Below are positions 46,011 to 55,781 of a stretch of 64,000 nucleotides of DNA, one piece after another. The DNA comes from Sphingomonas beigongshangi (lineage in GTDB: Bacteria > Pseudomonadota > Alphaproteobacteria > Sphingomonadales > Sphingomonadaceae). A program made the translations under genes and the position numbers. The stretch is taken from positions 326,452 through 390,451 of the forward strand of contig NZ_JADHDT010000003.1 of NCBI RefSeq assembly GCF_016820445.1, given 5' to 3'. How positions within the stretch are numbered: position 1 is the stretch's first letter; each line of letters starts with the position of its first letter. The notes under the pieces were generated by a model that worked only from the letters and a program-made list of their open reading frames with translations, made no database searches and was not told where the DNA came from.

Positions 46011-47108
46011 CTACGACTTGTGAGACGCCCGATAGGCACTCGGCGATCGACCGTAGCGTCGCTGAAAGGCGCGGTTGAAGCTGGCCTTTGACGCGAACCC
46101 GGCGTCGAGCGCGATCACGAGCAGCGGGCGCGGATCGTCTGCCGCCAGCGCGGCCGCGACATCCTCACATCTCAGGCCGTTGACGAATGCGGAAAATCCA
46201 GTGCCCAACCCCTCGTTGAGTGCGCGCGACAGATAGCTCTCATTGGTTGCCAGCAAGGCGGCCAAGCGGCGCAACGTCAGCTCGTCGTCGCGGTGCCAGC
46301 CCGCCTCCCGCGTGCGCCTCGCCCATTCCAGCCCCTGTGCCTGCCAGTCCCGCCCCGGGAGCGACGATATCTCGGGTATCCGCAGCGCGTCGAGCGTCGG
46401 GAACGGCAGCACAAGGAAGCGCCAGCCGGCGATGCCGAGATACAGCGCGAACCCCGCGACGGCCGCGTAGAGCGGCATCAACCCGGTATAGCCGAGCGGT
46501 ATCGCCGCATCGACGAGCAACCAGCCCGCCCAGACGATCGCCAACAGCGGATAGGCGGTGGCGGCATGCGTCAGCCAGGCGGTCGCGAACCGCGCGTCGT
46601 CGCTACGCTCCTGCGACAGGGCGAGGCGGTAACGGCGGAGCAGGCGAATGATCCAGACGCCGTAGACGACGAAGCTGATCGCCAGCAGCAGCGCGGCGAT
46701 CATGTCCCCGGCTGTGAAGGCGAGGTCCGCCCAAAGGTGCTTTAGCGGCGTCGGCAGCAGGAAAGCGGCGGTTTGGTAAGTGAACTGGACCGCGCCGGGG
46801 AGCAGATGCCGCCAGGCCAAAGCTGGCCAGCGACCGTACACCAAAGCGAATGCATGTAGGTAGAGCAGCGGCGGTACGAGGAGCGCGTTGGAGAAGGGTG
46901 CGTAGGTTAGCCACCACCACCGATCGTAGAAGCCGGCGAACCCGATCAGCCAAGGGACGAAGACGCCCGTCATGACGACCAGGAGTGCCGCGAGCGTGCG
47001 CGATGCCGGCCGGTTGCGCAGAGAGATCCAAAGCCCCGCCGCCAGCGGCAGCAGGATCGCCGCCGCTACCGCGAGAACTGCCGTGCGCCATCCGAAGACC
47101 AGATCCAT
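46011..47108 (-). CDS. AraC-family regulator with an N-terminal seven-helix membrane domain
   Basis: 365 residues. Residues about 8-240 contain about seven hydrophobic helices (TAVLAVAAAILLPLAAGLWI, ALLVVMTGVFVPWLIGFAGF, MPLYAAVAGFALYLGIAGW). The C-terminal AraC DNA-binding domain has LTLRRLAALLATNESYLSRA and VIALDAGFASKASFNRAFQR RYGRSPSAYR. Such proteins sense a signal at the membrane and bind DNA from the inner face. No strong ribosome site. The neighbour downstream is the S41 peptidase. Confidence 0.9.
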   Translation of the reverse strand: MDLVFGWRTAVLAVAAAILLPLAAGLWISLRNRPASRTLAALLVVMTGVFVPWLIGFAGFYDRWWWLTYAPFSNALLVPPLLYLHAFALVYGRWPALAWRHLLPGAVQFTYQTAAFLLPTPLKHLWADLAFTAGDMIAALLLAISFVVYGVWIIRLLRRYRLALSQERSDDARFATAWLTHAATAYPLLAIVWAGWLLVDAAIPLGYTGLMPLYAAVAGFALYLGIAGWRFLVLPFPTLDALRIPEISSLPGRDWQAQGLEWARRTREAGWHRDDELTLRRLAALLATNESYLSRALNEGLGTGFSAFVNGLRCEDVAAALAADDPRPLLVIALDAGFASKASFNRAFQRRYGRSPSAYRASHKS

Positions 47109-47250
47109 CGGTTCAGCGTAACCTCACGGCCGCCAAGCGCTAGCGGCCGACGCATGAAATCCGATCGCTCGCATGCGAAGGCGGCGTCCAGACGCCGCTT
47201 CCCGCCTCTCGAACGTGTCATTTGTCTCTGTCGCAGACGGCGGGAGCGCG

Positions 47251-47370
47251 GGAAACGGAGCGCTGCACGTGATCAGCCACGACGCCCGCTTCCTGAACGC
47301 GATCGGTATCGAGCGGGCTGTGGCCCTCACCGACATCAAAGAGGATGCCGCCACGCCAGACCTTGGTTAG
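47251..47370 (+). pseudogene. Remnant of an ABC-F ATPase gene (3' end only)
   Basis: The frame reads GNGALHVISHDARFLNAIGI, then ERAVALTDIKEDAATPDLG and a stop. This matches the last part of ABC-F proteins, where YDGALLVVSHDxxFLxxIGI xRxxxL follows the Walker B region (the H-loop SHD is intact). The Walker A, signature and Walker B sequences are absent upstream; a short unrelated frame precedes it. It is probably a decayed copy left by deletion or recombination. It ends 9 bp before the monooxygenase ATG. Confidence 0.6.
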
Positions 47371-47379
47371 GGTGGCGCG

Positions 47380-48642
47380 ATGCAGCGCCTTCACATTGCC
47401 ATAGCCGGTTGTGGCCCGGCGGGCCTCGCCACGGCGCTGCTGCTGCACCGCGACGGTCACCATGTCACGCTGTTCGAGCGGTTCGATGCGCCGCGCCCGG
47501 TGGGGTCGGGACTGATGATCCAGCCGACCGGCTTCGCCGTCCTGCGCGAGCTCGGGCTGGCCGACACCCTGCGCGACCACGGTGCGCGCATCGATCGCCT
47601 CCACGGCGAGGCAGGAAGCAGCGGCCGGGTCGTACTCAATGTCCGCTATGCCGCGCTCGGCAAAGACGCAGGGTTTGGCATCGGCGTCCACCGCGCGACC
47701 CTGTTCGCGATGCTGCACGAAGCCGTCGCAGCCGAGCGGATCGCGATTGAGAACGGCTGCGCGGTAATAGGAAGCGAAGCGGCAGCAGACGACCGCCGGT
47801 CGCTGCTGCTGCAGGGCGGTCGCCGCATCGGGCCGTTCGATCTGATCGTCGACGCGCTGGGCACGCGGACGCCGCTGGCGCCGCCCTGCGGTCGCACACT
47901 GGCCTATGGTGCGCTCTGGGGCACGTTGGACTGGCCCACAGATGTCAGTTTCGACCCCGCCGCACTCGAACAGCGCTACCGGCGGGCGAGCGTGATGGTC
48001 GGCGTCCTGCCCATCGGGCGGTTTCCCGGCGCCCCGCGCCAACAGGCCGCGCTGTTCTGGTCGTTGCGCGCGGATCGTCTGGCCGCGTGGCAGGCGGCAG
48101 GCCTGGATGCCTGGAAGGCCGAGGTGTCCACCCTATGGCCGGCAGCGCGAGGATTGCTCGACCAGATCCGATCGGCCGATCACCTTACCTTTGCCCGTTA
48201 TGCGCATCGCACGCTATCGACCCCCGCGGAAACGGGCATGATCCACATCGGGGACGCCTGGCATTCGACCAGTCCGCAATTGGGCCAGGGCGCGAACATG
48301 GCGCTGCTCGACGCCTATGCCCTGGCGCTGGCCTTGCGGCGATCGCCGGATGTCGCAACCGCGCTCAGCTCGGCGATCGCGATGCGCCGGCGGCACGTCC
48401 ATCTGTATCAGGCGCTGACCGCGCTGTTCACCCCCGTCTACCAGTCCGACAGCCGAACGCTCCCGTTCATGCGCGACCGGATTGTCGGGCCGTTGTCGAA
48501 ACTCTGGCCTGCCACTCGCATCCAGGCGGCCATGGTCAGCGGCCTCATCGGCGATCCGCTGAAGCCGCTATTTAGTCAGCGAGCCGCCGTATCCACGGCT
48601 CGCGCTATCGGTGGTCGCGCGTCAGCGGCGAAAGCACGATAG
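47380..48642 (+). CDS. FAD-dependent monooxygenase (PHBH/UbiH fold)
   Basis: 420 residues. The FAD-binding GxGxxG is in IAIAGCGPAGLATALLLHRD at residue 6, the NAD(P)H-linked DG-type motif around FDLIVDALGTRTPLA, and the FAD ribityl GD motif in IHIGDAWHSTSPQLGQGANM. Group A flavin monooxygenases hydroxylate aromatic or polyketide-like substrates; the substrate is not known. The C-terminal end overlaps the convergent small gene by 21 bp. Confidence 0.87.
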   Translation: MQRLHIAIAGCGPAGLATALLLHRDGHHVTLFERFDAPRPVGSGLMIQPTGFAVLRELGLADTLRDHGARIDRLHGEAGSSGRVVLNVRYAALGKDAGFGIGVHRATLFAMLHEAVAAERIAIENGCAVIGSEAAADDRRSLLLQGGRRIGPFDLIVDALGTRTPLAPPCGRTLAYGALWGTLDWPTDVSFDPAALEQRYRRASVMVGVLPIGRFPGAPRQQAALFWSLRADRLAAWQAAGLDAWKAEVSTLWPAARGLLDQIRSADHLTFARYAHRTLSTPAETGMIHIGDAWHSTSPQLGQGANMALLDAYALALALRRSPDVATALSSAIAMRRRHVHLYQALTALFTPVYQSDSRTLPFMRDRIVGPLSKLWPATRIQAAMVSGLIGDPLKPLFSQRAAVSTARAIGGRASAAKAR

Positions 48643-48819
48643 CCACCAGCGTCGGCCGAACCAGAACGTGTTTCCGTCTCCGCCGCCCAGTGCCGCGATC
48701 TGGTCGGCATATAGGGCCGCCAGTTGACGATGTGCGATGCTCGCCTCCGTCGTTCTCGCGCGCCGCGCCAGCCGACGTTCCGAGCGCAAGCGTCGAAACA
48801 GATATTCGATATTCGCCAT
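48622..48819 (-). CDS. Small basic helical protein of unknown function
   Basis: 65 residues starting MANIEYLFRRLRSERRLARR, then ARTTEASIAHRQLAALYADQ and a Trp/Phe-rich end (WFGRRWWLSCFRR). A GAAAGGGCG sequence precedes the ATG. The helical RxLA...HxxLAxLY pattern resembles short conserved sphingomonad proteins I cannot name. Its last 21 bp run opposite the monooxygenase 3' end. Confidence 0.55.
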   Translation of the reverse strand: MANIEYLFRRLRSERRLARRARTTEASIAHRQLAALYADQIAALGGGDGNTFWFGRRWWLSCFRR

Positions 48820-49039
48820 TCTTTTCGCCCTTTCTGCGCCTCGGGGCTTAGCTAACCGAGAACATCCCGACGGCACACGCACAATTGACTCCGAATTCGG
48901 AAGTATCGGAGCCGACGATCGCCCGTGTGATTTTCCGACTTCGGGATAGTAGCCGCTGAGGGCCCAGCTAGGCCGGACCGGATACATGGATATCGCGCGC
49001 TTGGCACGAGCATATAGTGTGCATGGGGAGACACGAGCC

Positions 49040-52000
49040 ATGAAGATCGAGATCGTCAACAAGGCAACGGGCCGGACAAATACGCTCGATGGCAGCGTCG
49101 TCAGCCTGACGACGACCAGTATCGTCCGGGTCGACCTGGCGCGGACCGACATCGCGGCGTTCGAGCGAGAGGGCAACGATCTGATCCTGGTGCTCGCCGA
49201 CGGCGAACGTATCCACATCGGCGATTTCTACCGGCAAGCGCAAGCGACTCCCAACGATCTGGTGCTTCGCGACGGCGACGGCAGTCGCTGGCTCGCGCAT
49301 CCCACCGAAACGGGGGCGGCGCGCTTTTCGCTTGTGCACGATGTGCATGATCTGACCGCCGTCGCGGCGTCGGGCGACCGCGGCGGCGGCGGTTCCTTCG
49401 TGCTGCCCGCGGTGCTCGGCCTTGCCGGCGCCGGCGGCCTTGCCGCCGCGGTGGCGGGCGGCGGCGGCGGGACGCGCGAGGTCGGTGCGTCGGGCGGCGT
49501 GGTCGATGCCACCCCGCCGGATCGACCGACCGCGACCTTCACGCGCGATGGCACCAGCGTCTCCGGCACCGGCGAAGCAGGCGCGGCGATCCAGGTCCGC
49601 AATGCCGCCGGCGCGCTGATCGGCACGGGCACGGTCGGCGCGAACGGCAGCTATAGCGTCACGCTCGACCAGCCTCGCACCAATGGCGAGGCCGTCTCCG
49701 TCACGCAGGCGGACGCCGCCGGCAACGTCTCGCCACCCGCAACCGCAGTGGCACCCGATCTGACGGCCCCGGCAGCCCCGACGGCGGCGATCGACGCCGC
49801 CGGGATCGTGATCACCGGGACGGGCGAGGCGGGCGCGACCGTTCGCGTCGTCGATGCCGCGGGAACGGTGCTCGGCACCGCGGTGGTGGGCACGAACGGC
49901 AGCTATGCGGTGACCCTCGCCTCGCCTCAGGTCGCGGGCAGCACGTTGTCGGTGACGCAGGCGGATGCGTCTGGCAACGTGTCGCCCGCAACCGCGCTGC
50001 CGACGTCCGATCTGGTCGCCCCGGCCGCGCCTGTCGTGACGATCGCACCGGACGGCAGCGTCGTGACCGGCCGCGGCGAGCCCGGTGCGACGGTCACCGC
50101 GCGCAGCCCCGATGGCAAGGTGCTCGGTACCGGCTCGGTGGGTGCGGATGGCAGCATCACGCTGCCCCTGTCGCCGGCGCAGGCGAACGGGGGCACGGTC
50201 ACCGTCGTGCAGGCCGATCCGGCGGGCAATGTGTCGACGCCGGTGACGGTGGCGGCGCCCGACATCACCGCCCCCGCCGCGCCCGTCGCGACCGTATCGG
50301 CCGACGGCACCACGGTCAGCGGCACCGGCGAACCGGGCGCCAGCGTGACGGTCACGACCCCGGCTGGCGCCACCATCGGCACGGGCACGGTCGGGACCGA
50401 CGGCAGCTATACCGCCGTCCTCACCCAGCCGCAGCGCAACGGCGAAACCATCGAGGTTCGCCAAGTCGACCCGACCGGCAACAGCTCGGCACCATCGACG
50501 GCCGTCGCGCCCGACCTGACCGCACCCGCTGCGCCGGTCGCCACCATCTCGATCGATGGTACGCAGGTGACCGGCAGCGGCGAGGCCGGCGCGACCGTCA
50601 CCGTACGCGACGTCGCCGGGACGGCGATCGGCAGCGCGACCGTCGCCGCCGATGGCAGCTATGCCGTCACGCTGTCCAAGCCGCAGATCGACAGCCAGTC
50701 GCTCATCGTCAGCCAGGTCGACCCCGCCGGCAACGCCTCACCCGCGGTGGCGGTCACCGCCCCCGACCTGACCGCACCCGCGGCGCCGGTCGCGACGATC
50801 GCCGCGGACGGTATCACCATCAGCGGCACCGGCGAACCGGGTGCGAGCATCTCGGTCACCACGCCCGCCGGCGCGACGGTCGCGACGGCGACGGTCGGCA
50901 CGGACGGCCGCTACACCGCCGTACTGATGCCGGCACAGCGCGACGGCGAAACGGTCGAGGTGCGGCAGAGCGACGCCGCGGGCAACGTTTCCACGCCATC
51001 CACTGCCGTCGCGCCAGACCTTACCGCCCCCGCTGCGCCACTCGCCACCATCACTGCCGAGGGCACGCAGGTGACCGGCACCGGCGAGCCGGGCGCCACC
51101 GTCACCGTGCGCGACGCGGCCGGGACGGTGATCGGCAGCGCAACCGTCGCAGCCGACGGCAGCTATGCGGCCCCGCTGTCCCCCGCGCAGATCGACAGCC
51201 AGCTGCTCGCTGTGGTGCAAACCGACCCGGCCGGCAACGGCTCGCCCGGTGTCGCTATCACTGCGCCCGACCTCACCGCGCCCGCGGTCCCCACCGCGAT
51301 GATCGACGCGAGCGGCGCCGTCGTGATGGGAACCGGCGAGCCCGGCGCCAGCGTCGTCATCCGTGACGTGACCGGCGCGCCGATCGGCACCGCGACGGTG
51401 ACGATCAACGGCACCTACGCCGCGCCGCTTGCCACGCCGCTGGTCAACGGCGAGACGGTGAGCGTGGTGCAGGCCGACGCGGCGGGCAACGCCTCCCCGC
51501 CTGCCAGCGCGGTCGCGCCGGATCTCACCGCTCCCGCTGCGCCCAGCCTATCGGTCGGCGCTGATGGCGCCAGCGCCGCGGGTACGGGCGAACCTGGTGC
51601 GACGCTCACCGTTACCGACGCCGCAGGCACGTCGCTCGGCAGCGCCACCATCGGGGCGGACGGGCAGTTCACCGTGCAGCTGACGCCGGCACAGGCAAAC
51701 GGCGGCACCGTCATCGCGACGCAGTCGGATGCGGCGGGCAACGTCTCCCCACCCACGACCGCCGCGGCGCCCGACATCACCCCGCCCGCGGCCCCCGTCG
51801 CCGCGCTCGACGCGACCGGCGCCGTTGTCATCGGCAGCGGGGAGTCAGGCGCGACGATTACCGTGCGCGACGCCGGCGGCGCGACGATCGGCACCGCGAC
51901 CGCCGACGCCCGCGGCGCCTACACCGTGCGCCTGACCACGCCGCAGATCGACAGTCAGGCTCTGAGCGTGACGCAGGCGGATGCCGCCGGCAATCCGTCG

Positions 52001-55000
52001 CCTGCGACGCCGCTCACCGCGCCCGATCTGACTGCACCGGCCGCTCCGGTCGGCACGGTAAGCGGCGACGGCACGCAGTTGTCAGGCACCGGCGAGGCGG
52101 GCGCGACCGTGACGATTACCGATCCGACCGGGGTCGTCATCGCCACGGTGACGATCGATGCCGCGGGCCAGTTCACCGCGCCGCTCGTCCCGGCGCAGGT
52201 CAATGGCGAACTGCTGACACTCACCCAGGCGGATGCCGCCGGCAACGTCTCGCCGACAGGGACGGCGCTCGCCCCCGATCTGGTGCTCAACGATTCACCT
52301 CCGGCGCCCACCGCGGTCGTGGACGCGACCGGCACCATCGTATCGGGCACCGGCCAGGCGGGCGCGACGATCACGGTGCGCGGTCCGGGCGGCGTTGTGA
52401 TCGGGACCGCCATCGTCGATGCGAACGGTACATATGCCGCACCGCTCGCGCCGGCGCAGCTCAACGGCGAGACCGTGCGCGTGACGCAGGCGGATGCGGA
52501 AGGGGACGTCTCGCCCCCGGCGATCGCGATCGCGCCCGACCTTACCGCACCCGCCGCACCCACCGCGGCGATCGATACGGGCGGCCAGATCGTCACCGGC
52601 ACCGGCGAAGCCGGCGCGACCGTACGTGTCACCGATGCGGGCGGCGTGGTGATCGCCACGGCGGTGATCAATGCGAACGGCGCTTATGCCGCGGTGCTCG
52701 ACGCGCCACGTACCAACGGCGAGGCGCTGAGCGTGACGCAGGCGGATGCGGCGGGCAACATCTCGCCTGCCGCCCCCATCGTCGCGCCGGACTTCACCGC
52801 GCCTGCCGCCCCCGCTGCAATCGTCGCGGCGGATGGCTTGGCGGTGACCGGCACCGGCGAACCGGGCGCCACCGTCACCGTTCGCGACGCCACCGGCGCC
52901 GCGATCGGCACCGTGGTCGTCGCGGCGGACGGCAGCTACGCCGCGGCGTTGACCACCGCGCAGGTCAATGGCGAGGCGCTGACGATCACGCAGGCAGATG
53001 CCGCGGCGAACGTCTCTCCAGCCGCCGCCGCGACCGCCCCCGACCTCACCGCCCCCGCCGCGCCGACCGCGACGGTCGACAGCACGGGCACCGTGGTTAT
53101 CGGCACCGGTGAGCCAGGGGCGACCGTGACCATCCGCGATCCCGCCGGCACCCCGATTGGCACCGCGACGGTAGGCGCAGGCGGCAGCTACACCGCCGTC
53201 CTCACCACTGCGCAGGCGAACGGTGAGCAGGTGCAGGTCACCCAGGCGGATGCAGCGGGCAACATTTCGCCGACGACGGTCGCGACCGCTCCCGACATCA
53301 CCGCCCCTGCCGCACCCACCGGCCTTGTCGGAGCGGACGGCACGACGATCGGCGGGACCGGCGAACCAGGCGCTACCGTCACGATCCGTGACGCCGGCGG
53401 CGCGATCGTCGCCACCGGGGTCGTCTCGGGCGACGGCAGCTACACCGCGACGCTCGCCACGCCGCAGGCGAACGGCGAGACGCTGCGTGTGACGCAGGCC
53501 GATGCGGCGGGCAACGTCTCGCCGGCCGTCCCCGCGCTCGCGCCGGACATCACGCCGCCGGCGCTGCCGACCGCCGCAATCGACACGGCGGGTGCGATCA
53601 TCAGTGGCACTGGCGAACCCGGCGCGACAGTCGAGGTCCGCGATGCCGCCGGCACCGTCATCGCGACGGGACCGGTCAGCGCCGGTGGCGGCTATGCGAT
53701 CACGTTGCCGACGCCGCAGGTCGCCGGCGAAGCACTGACGGTCGACCAGCGCGATCCCGCCGGCAATCAGTCGGGTGCGGTCGGGCTCACCGCGCCGTTC
53801 GACATCACCGCGTTCGACAACGCTGCCACCGCGTCGATTACGCTGGAGCCGGTGCAGGCCGACCGTACGCTCGGCGGCGCCTCCTATCTCGCCTTGGTGT
53901 CACTTGGCGCGCTCAATCTGGACGCGCAGGTGCTGGCGGTGCCCAGCATCGGATTCACCGTCGCCGCCGGCCACACGCTGGACGCGACCTTCACCTATGA
54001 CGCGACGCTGAGCATCGGTGCGCTTTCCGGCTATGCGGTGGTGGTGCAGCGGTTTGACGGCGGCCGCTGGGTCGCGGTGGGCGGCACCGGCACCAGCACG
54101 ACGCTGGACGTGCGGCTGCTCGACGGCAACCTCATCGCCAACGAAACGCTCGCGGCCGGCCAGTATCGCGCCTTCGTCACCTTCGACGGCACGGCGGGCG
54201 TCGGTTTGCTTGGCGGTCTGTCCGCTACCGGCGTCGACAGCGACTTCACGCAGGCGATCGCGATGCCCGGGACGATCGTCGGCAACGTCGTCACCGATCC
54301 CGGCCCCGGCGGCGCGGTCGACGTGGTCAGCCCGCAGACGGTCGTGGCCAGCGTCACGGTCGGTGGCGTCACCACGGCGGTAACGACGGACGGAACCGTC
54401 GTCGACGGTGCCTGGGGCACGCTGGTGATCAACCGCGACGGGTCCTACACCTATGCGGCGGACGCCAATGCCGCCGCGATCGGCAAGACCGACGTCTTCA
54501 CCTACCAGCTGCTCGACCTGAGCGACGGAGAGGTCGAACGCGCCAACCTGTCGATCGCGATCGGCAGCCCGGAGATCGCTGCGGCACCGGTCGCTAGCCA
54601 CGATACCGCGATCGCCGCCGCGACCTTCGCGAACGTCGTCGAGACGGTCGCCCCGTTCCAGGACCGGGTCTTCACCACCCCTGTGGCCGGCGTCACGCCG
54701 CAGACCGGCAGCGTCACCCACACGTTCACCGTAGACGCGAACAGCGCCTCCACGGTGACCCTGTCCGCCGTGGCGCAAACGGGGATCAGCTTGCTGCCCA
54801 GCTACACCATCACCGTCACCAATCCGCAGGGCGTCCAGATCCTCAACCAGACGCTCACCGCCGTCGCCGGCCTGCCCGTGCTCGGCGGGACCGGCGTGTC
54901 GGTGACGCTGCCCAACCTGACGTCGGGATCGTACACCTACACCGTCTCGTCGACACACGTGCTGAGCGGCCAATATGACACCGGCGTCTACATCGGCCAG

Positions 55001-55690
55001 ACGGTAACGCATTTCGACCAGCACCAGCTGACCGACACCACGCCGGTGCAGGGCGACCTCCTAGCCAACGATGCGACGGGCAGCGCCTTCTTCGCATTGC
55101 AGGTCGCGCATGGCGGAGCGTTCGTTGAAGTGCCCGACTCCCCGCTGACTATCGCGGGCACCTACGGCAGCCTGACCGTCGACGCGGCCGGTCATTACAC
55201 CTACCAGCCAAGTACGACGCTAGCCTATGCCGTGGCCGATCCGGTGGACAGCTTCACCTATCAGATCGTGCAGCCGAACGGCACCGTCGCCAACGCGCAG
55301 ATCGACATTGCGGTGGACATCAACAACGGCGCCACGCCGGTCCTGCCCGCCACGGCAGGCATCACCGAACCCATCACCTTCGCGGTGCTGGATACGGATG
55401 TCGTGGCGCTCGGCATGGCCGCACCGCTCGCTCGGTTCGCCGAAATCGACGATCGGGACATTGAATCCCGGATCAAGATCGCGGCCTACCCAAATCGTCC
55501 CCGCATTCGCAAACGAAGAGATCCCGATGGCAGCCATGCCGGCAATCGGCCCGCGGTGCCTCGTTATCCGCATCAGGTCTTCCGCTGCGTTTCGCGGCCG
55601 CAATTCCGATGCGAAGACGCCATAGGCAGACCTGACGGCTTTTGCCGCTCCCCGCTCCGGTCCCGCACTGTCGGCAGCACCGAAAGCTAA
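49040..55690 (+). CDS. Large Ig-like repeat surface protein (BapA-type adhesin) with atypical C-terminus
   Basis: 2216 residues. Residues 1-150 are a BapA prefix-like domain: MKIEIVNKATGRTNTLDGSV, LVLADGERIHIGDFY, and a Gly-rich hydrophobic hinge (FVLPAVLGLAGAGGLAAAVA). Residues 156-1587 are 17 Ig-like repeats of about 84 residues. Residues 1588-2106 hold beta-sandwich and VCBS-type domains (GTYGSLTVDAAGHYTYQPST). The last 110 residues are Arg/Pro-rich and hold all the visible cysteines, unlike the rest, and no type I secretion signal is obvious. GGGGAG precedes the ATG at 49040. Such proteins promote cell-cell or cell-surface attachment. No type I secretion genes are nearby. Confidence 0.88.
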   Translation: MKIEIVNKATGRTNTLDGSVVSLTTTSIVRVDLARTDIAAFEREGNDLILVLADGERIHIGDFYRQAQATPNDLVLRDGDGSRWLAHPTETGAARFSLVHDVHDLTAVAASGDRGGGGSFVLPAVLGLAGAGGLAAAVAGGGGGTREVGASGGVVDATPPDRPTATFTRDGTSVSGTGEAGAAIQVRNAAGALIGTGTVGANGSYSVTLDQPRTNGEAVSVTQADAAGNVSPPATAVAPDLTAPAAPTAAIDAAGIVITGTGEAGATVRVVDAAGTVLGTAVVGTNGSYAVTLASPQVAGSTLSVTQADASGNVSPATALPTSDLVAPAAPVVTIAPDGSVVTGRGEPGATVTARSPDGKVLGTGSVGADGSITLPLSPAQANGGTVTVVQADPAGNVSTPVTVAAPDITAPAAPVATVSADGTTVSGTGEPGASVTVTTPAGATIGTGTVGTDGSYTAVLTQPQRNGETIEVRQVDPTGNSSAPSTAVAPDLTAPAAPVATISIDGTQVTGSGEAGATVTVRDVAGTAIGSATVAADGSYAVTLSKPQIDSQSLIVSQVDPAGNASPAVAVTAPDLTAPAAPVATIAADGITISGTGEPGASISVTTPAGATVATATVGTDGRYTAVLMPAQRDGETVEVRQSDAAGNVSTPSTAVAPDLTAPAAPLATITAEGTQVTGTGEPGATVTVRDAAGTVIGSATVAADGSYAAPLSPAQIDSQLLAVVQTDPAGNGSPGVAITAPDLTAPAVPTAMIDASGAVVMGTGEPGASVVIRDVTGAPIGTATVTINGTYAAPLATPLVNGETVSVVQADAAGNASPPASAVAPDLTAPAAPSLSVGADGASAAGTGEPGATLTVTDAAGTSLGSATIGADGQFTVQLTPAQANGGTVIATQSDAAGNVSPPTTAAAPDITPPAAPVAALDATGAVVIGSGESGATITVRDAGGATIGTATADARGAYTVRLTTPQIDSQALSVTQADAAGNPSPATPLTAPDLTAPAAPVGTVSGDGTQLSGTGEAGATVTITDPTGVVIATVTIDAAGQFTAPLVPAQVNGELLTLTQADAAGNVSPTGTALAPDLVLNDSPPAPTAVVDATGTIVSGTGQAGATITVRGPGGVVIGTAIVDANGTYAAPLAPAQLNGETVRVTQADAEGDVSPPAIAIAPDLTAPAAPTAAIDTGGQIVTGTGEAGATVRVTDAGGVVIATAVINANGAYAAVLDAPRTNGEALSVTQADAAGNISPAAPIVAPDFTAPAAPAAIVAADGLAVTGTGEPGATVTVRDATGAAIGTVVVAADGSYAAALTTAQVNGEALTITQADAAANVSPAAAATAPDLTAPAAPTATVDSTGTVVIGTGEPGATVTIRDPAGTPIGTATVGAGGSYTAVLTTAQANGEQVQVTQADAAGNISPTTVATAPDITAPAAPTGLVGADGTTIGGTGEPGATVTIRDAGGAIVATGVVSGDGSYTATLATPQANGETLRVTQADAAGNVSPAVPALAPDITPPALPTAAIDTAGAIISGTGEPGATVEVRDAAGTVIATGPVSAGGGYAITLPTPQVAGEALTVDQRDPAGNQSGAVGLTAPFDITAFDNAATASITLEPVQADRTLGGASYLALVSLGALNLDAQVLAVPSIGFTVAAGHTLDATFTYDATLSIGALSGYAVVVQRFDGGRWVAVGGTGTSTTLDVRLLDGNLIANETLAAGQYRAFVTFDGTAGVGLLGGLSATGVDSDFTQAIAMPGTIVGNVVTDPGPGGAVDVVSPQTVVASVTVGGVTTAVTTDGTVVDGAWGTLVINRDGSYTYAADANAAAIGKTDVFTYQLLDLSDGEVERANLSIAIGSPEIAAAPVASHDTAIAAATFANVVETVAPFQDRVFTTPVAGVTPQTGSVTHTFTVDANSASTVTLSAVAQTGISLLPSYTITVTNPQGVQILNQTLTAVAGLPVLGGTGVSVTLPNLTSGSYTYTVSSTHVLSGQYDTGVYIGQTVTHFDQHQLTDTTPVQGDLLANDATGSAFFALQVAHGGAFVEVPDSPLTIAGTYGSLTVDAAGHYTYQPSTTLAYAVADPVDSFTYQIVQPNGTVANAQIDIAVDINNGATPVLPATAGITEPITFAVLDTDVVALGMAAPLARFAEIDDRDIESRIKIAAYPNRPRIRKRRDPDGSHAGNRPAVPRYPHQVFRCVSRPQFRCEDAIGRPDGFCRSPLRSRTVGSTES
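49505..53800 (+). repeat. 17 tandem Ig-like domain repeats, about 252 bp each
   Basis: Each unit begins DLTAPAAP (or a variant such as DITPPAAP) and contains GTGEPGATVTVRDAAGT, a GSYA/GSYT strand and TQADAAGNVSP. 4296 bp divided by 17 gives about 253 bp. Unit 12 has a 2-residue longer junction (DLVLNDSPPAP). Repeats differ enough at DNA level to be distinct but share long blocks, so recombination could change copy number. Confidence 0.9.
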
Positions 55691-55781
55691 GAAACACAGT
55701 ACGTTGCCGCACCAAACTGGTTTGACTTTACCGGTCGTTTACGTTGCTTGCCATACCCGCTGCCAAGGCAGTGAGGTGACC

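Noticed and set aside
48986..49039. Upstream ATG for the adhesin, giving 18 more residues
   Set aside because: The ATG at 49040 has GGGGAG at good spacing and starts with the BapA-like MKIEIVNK. The extension has no such support.
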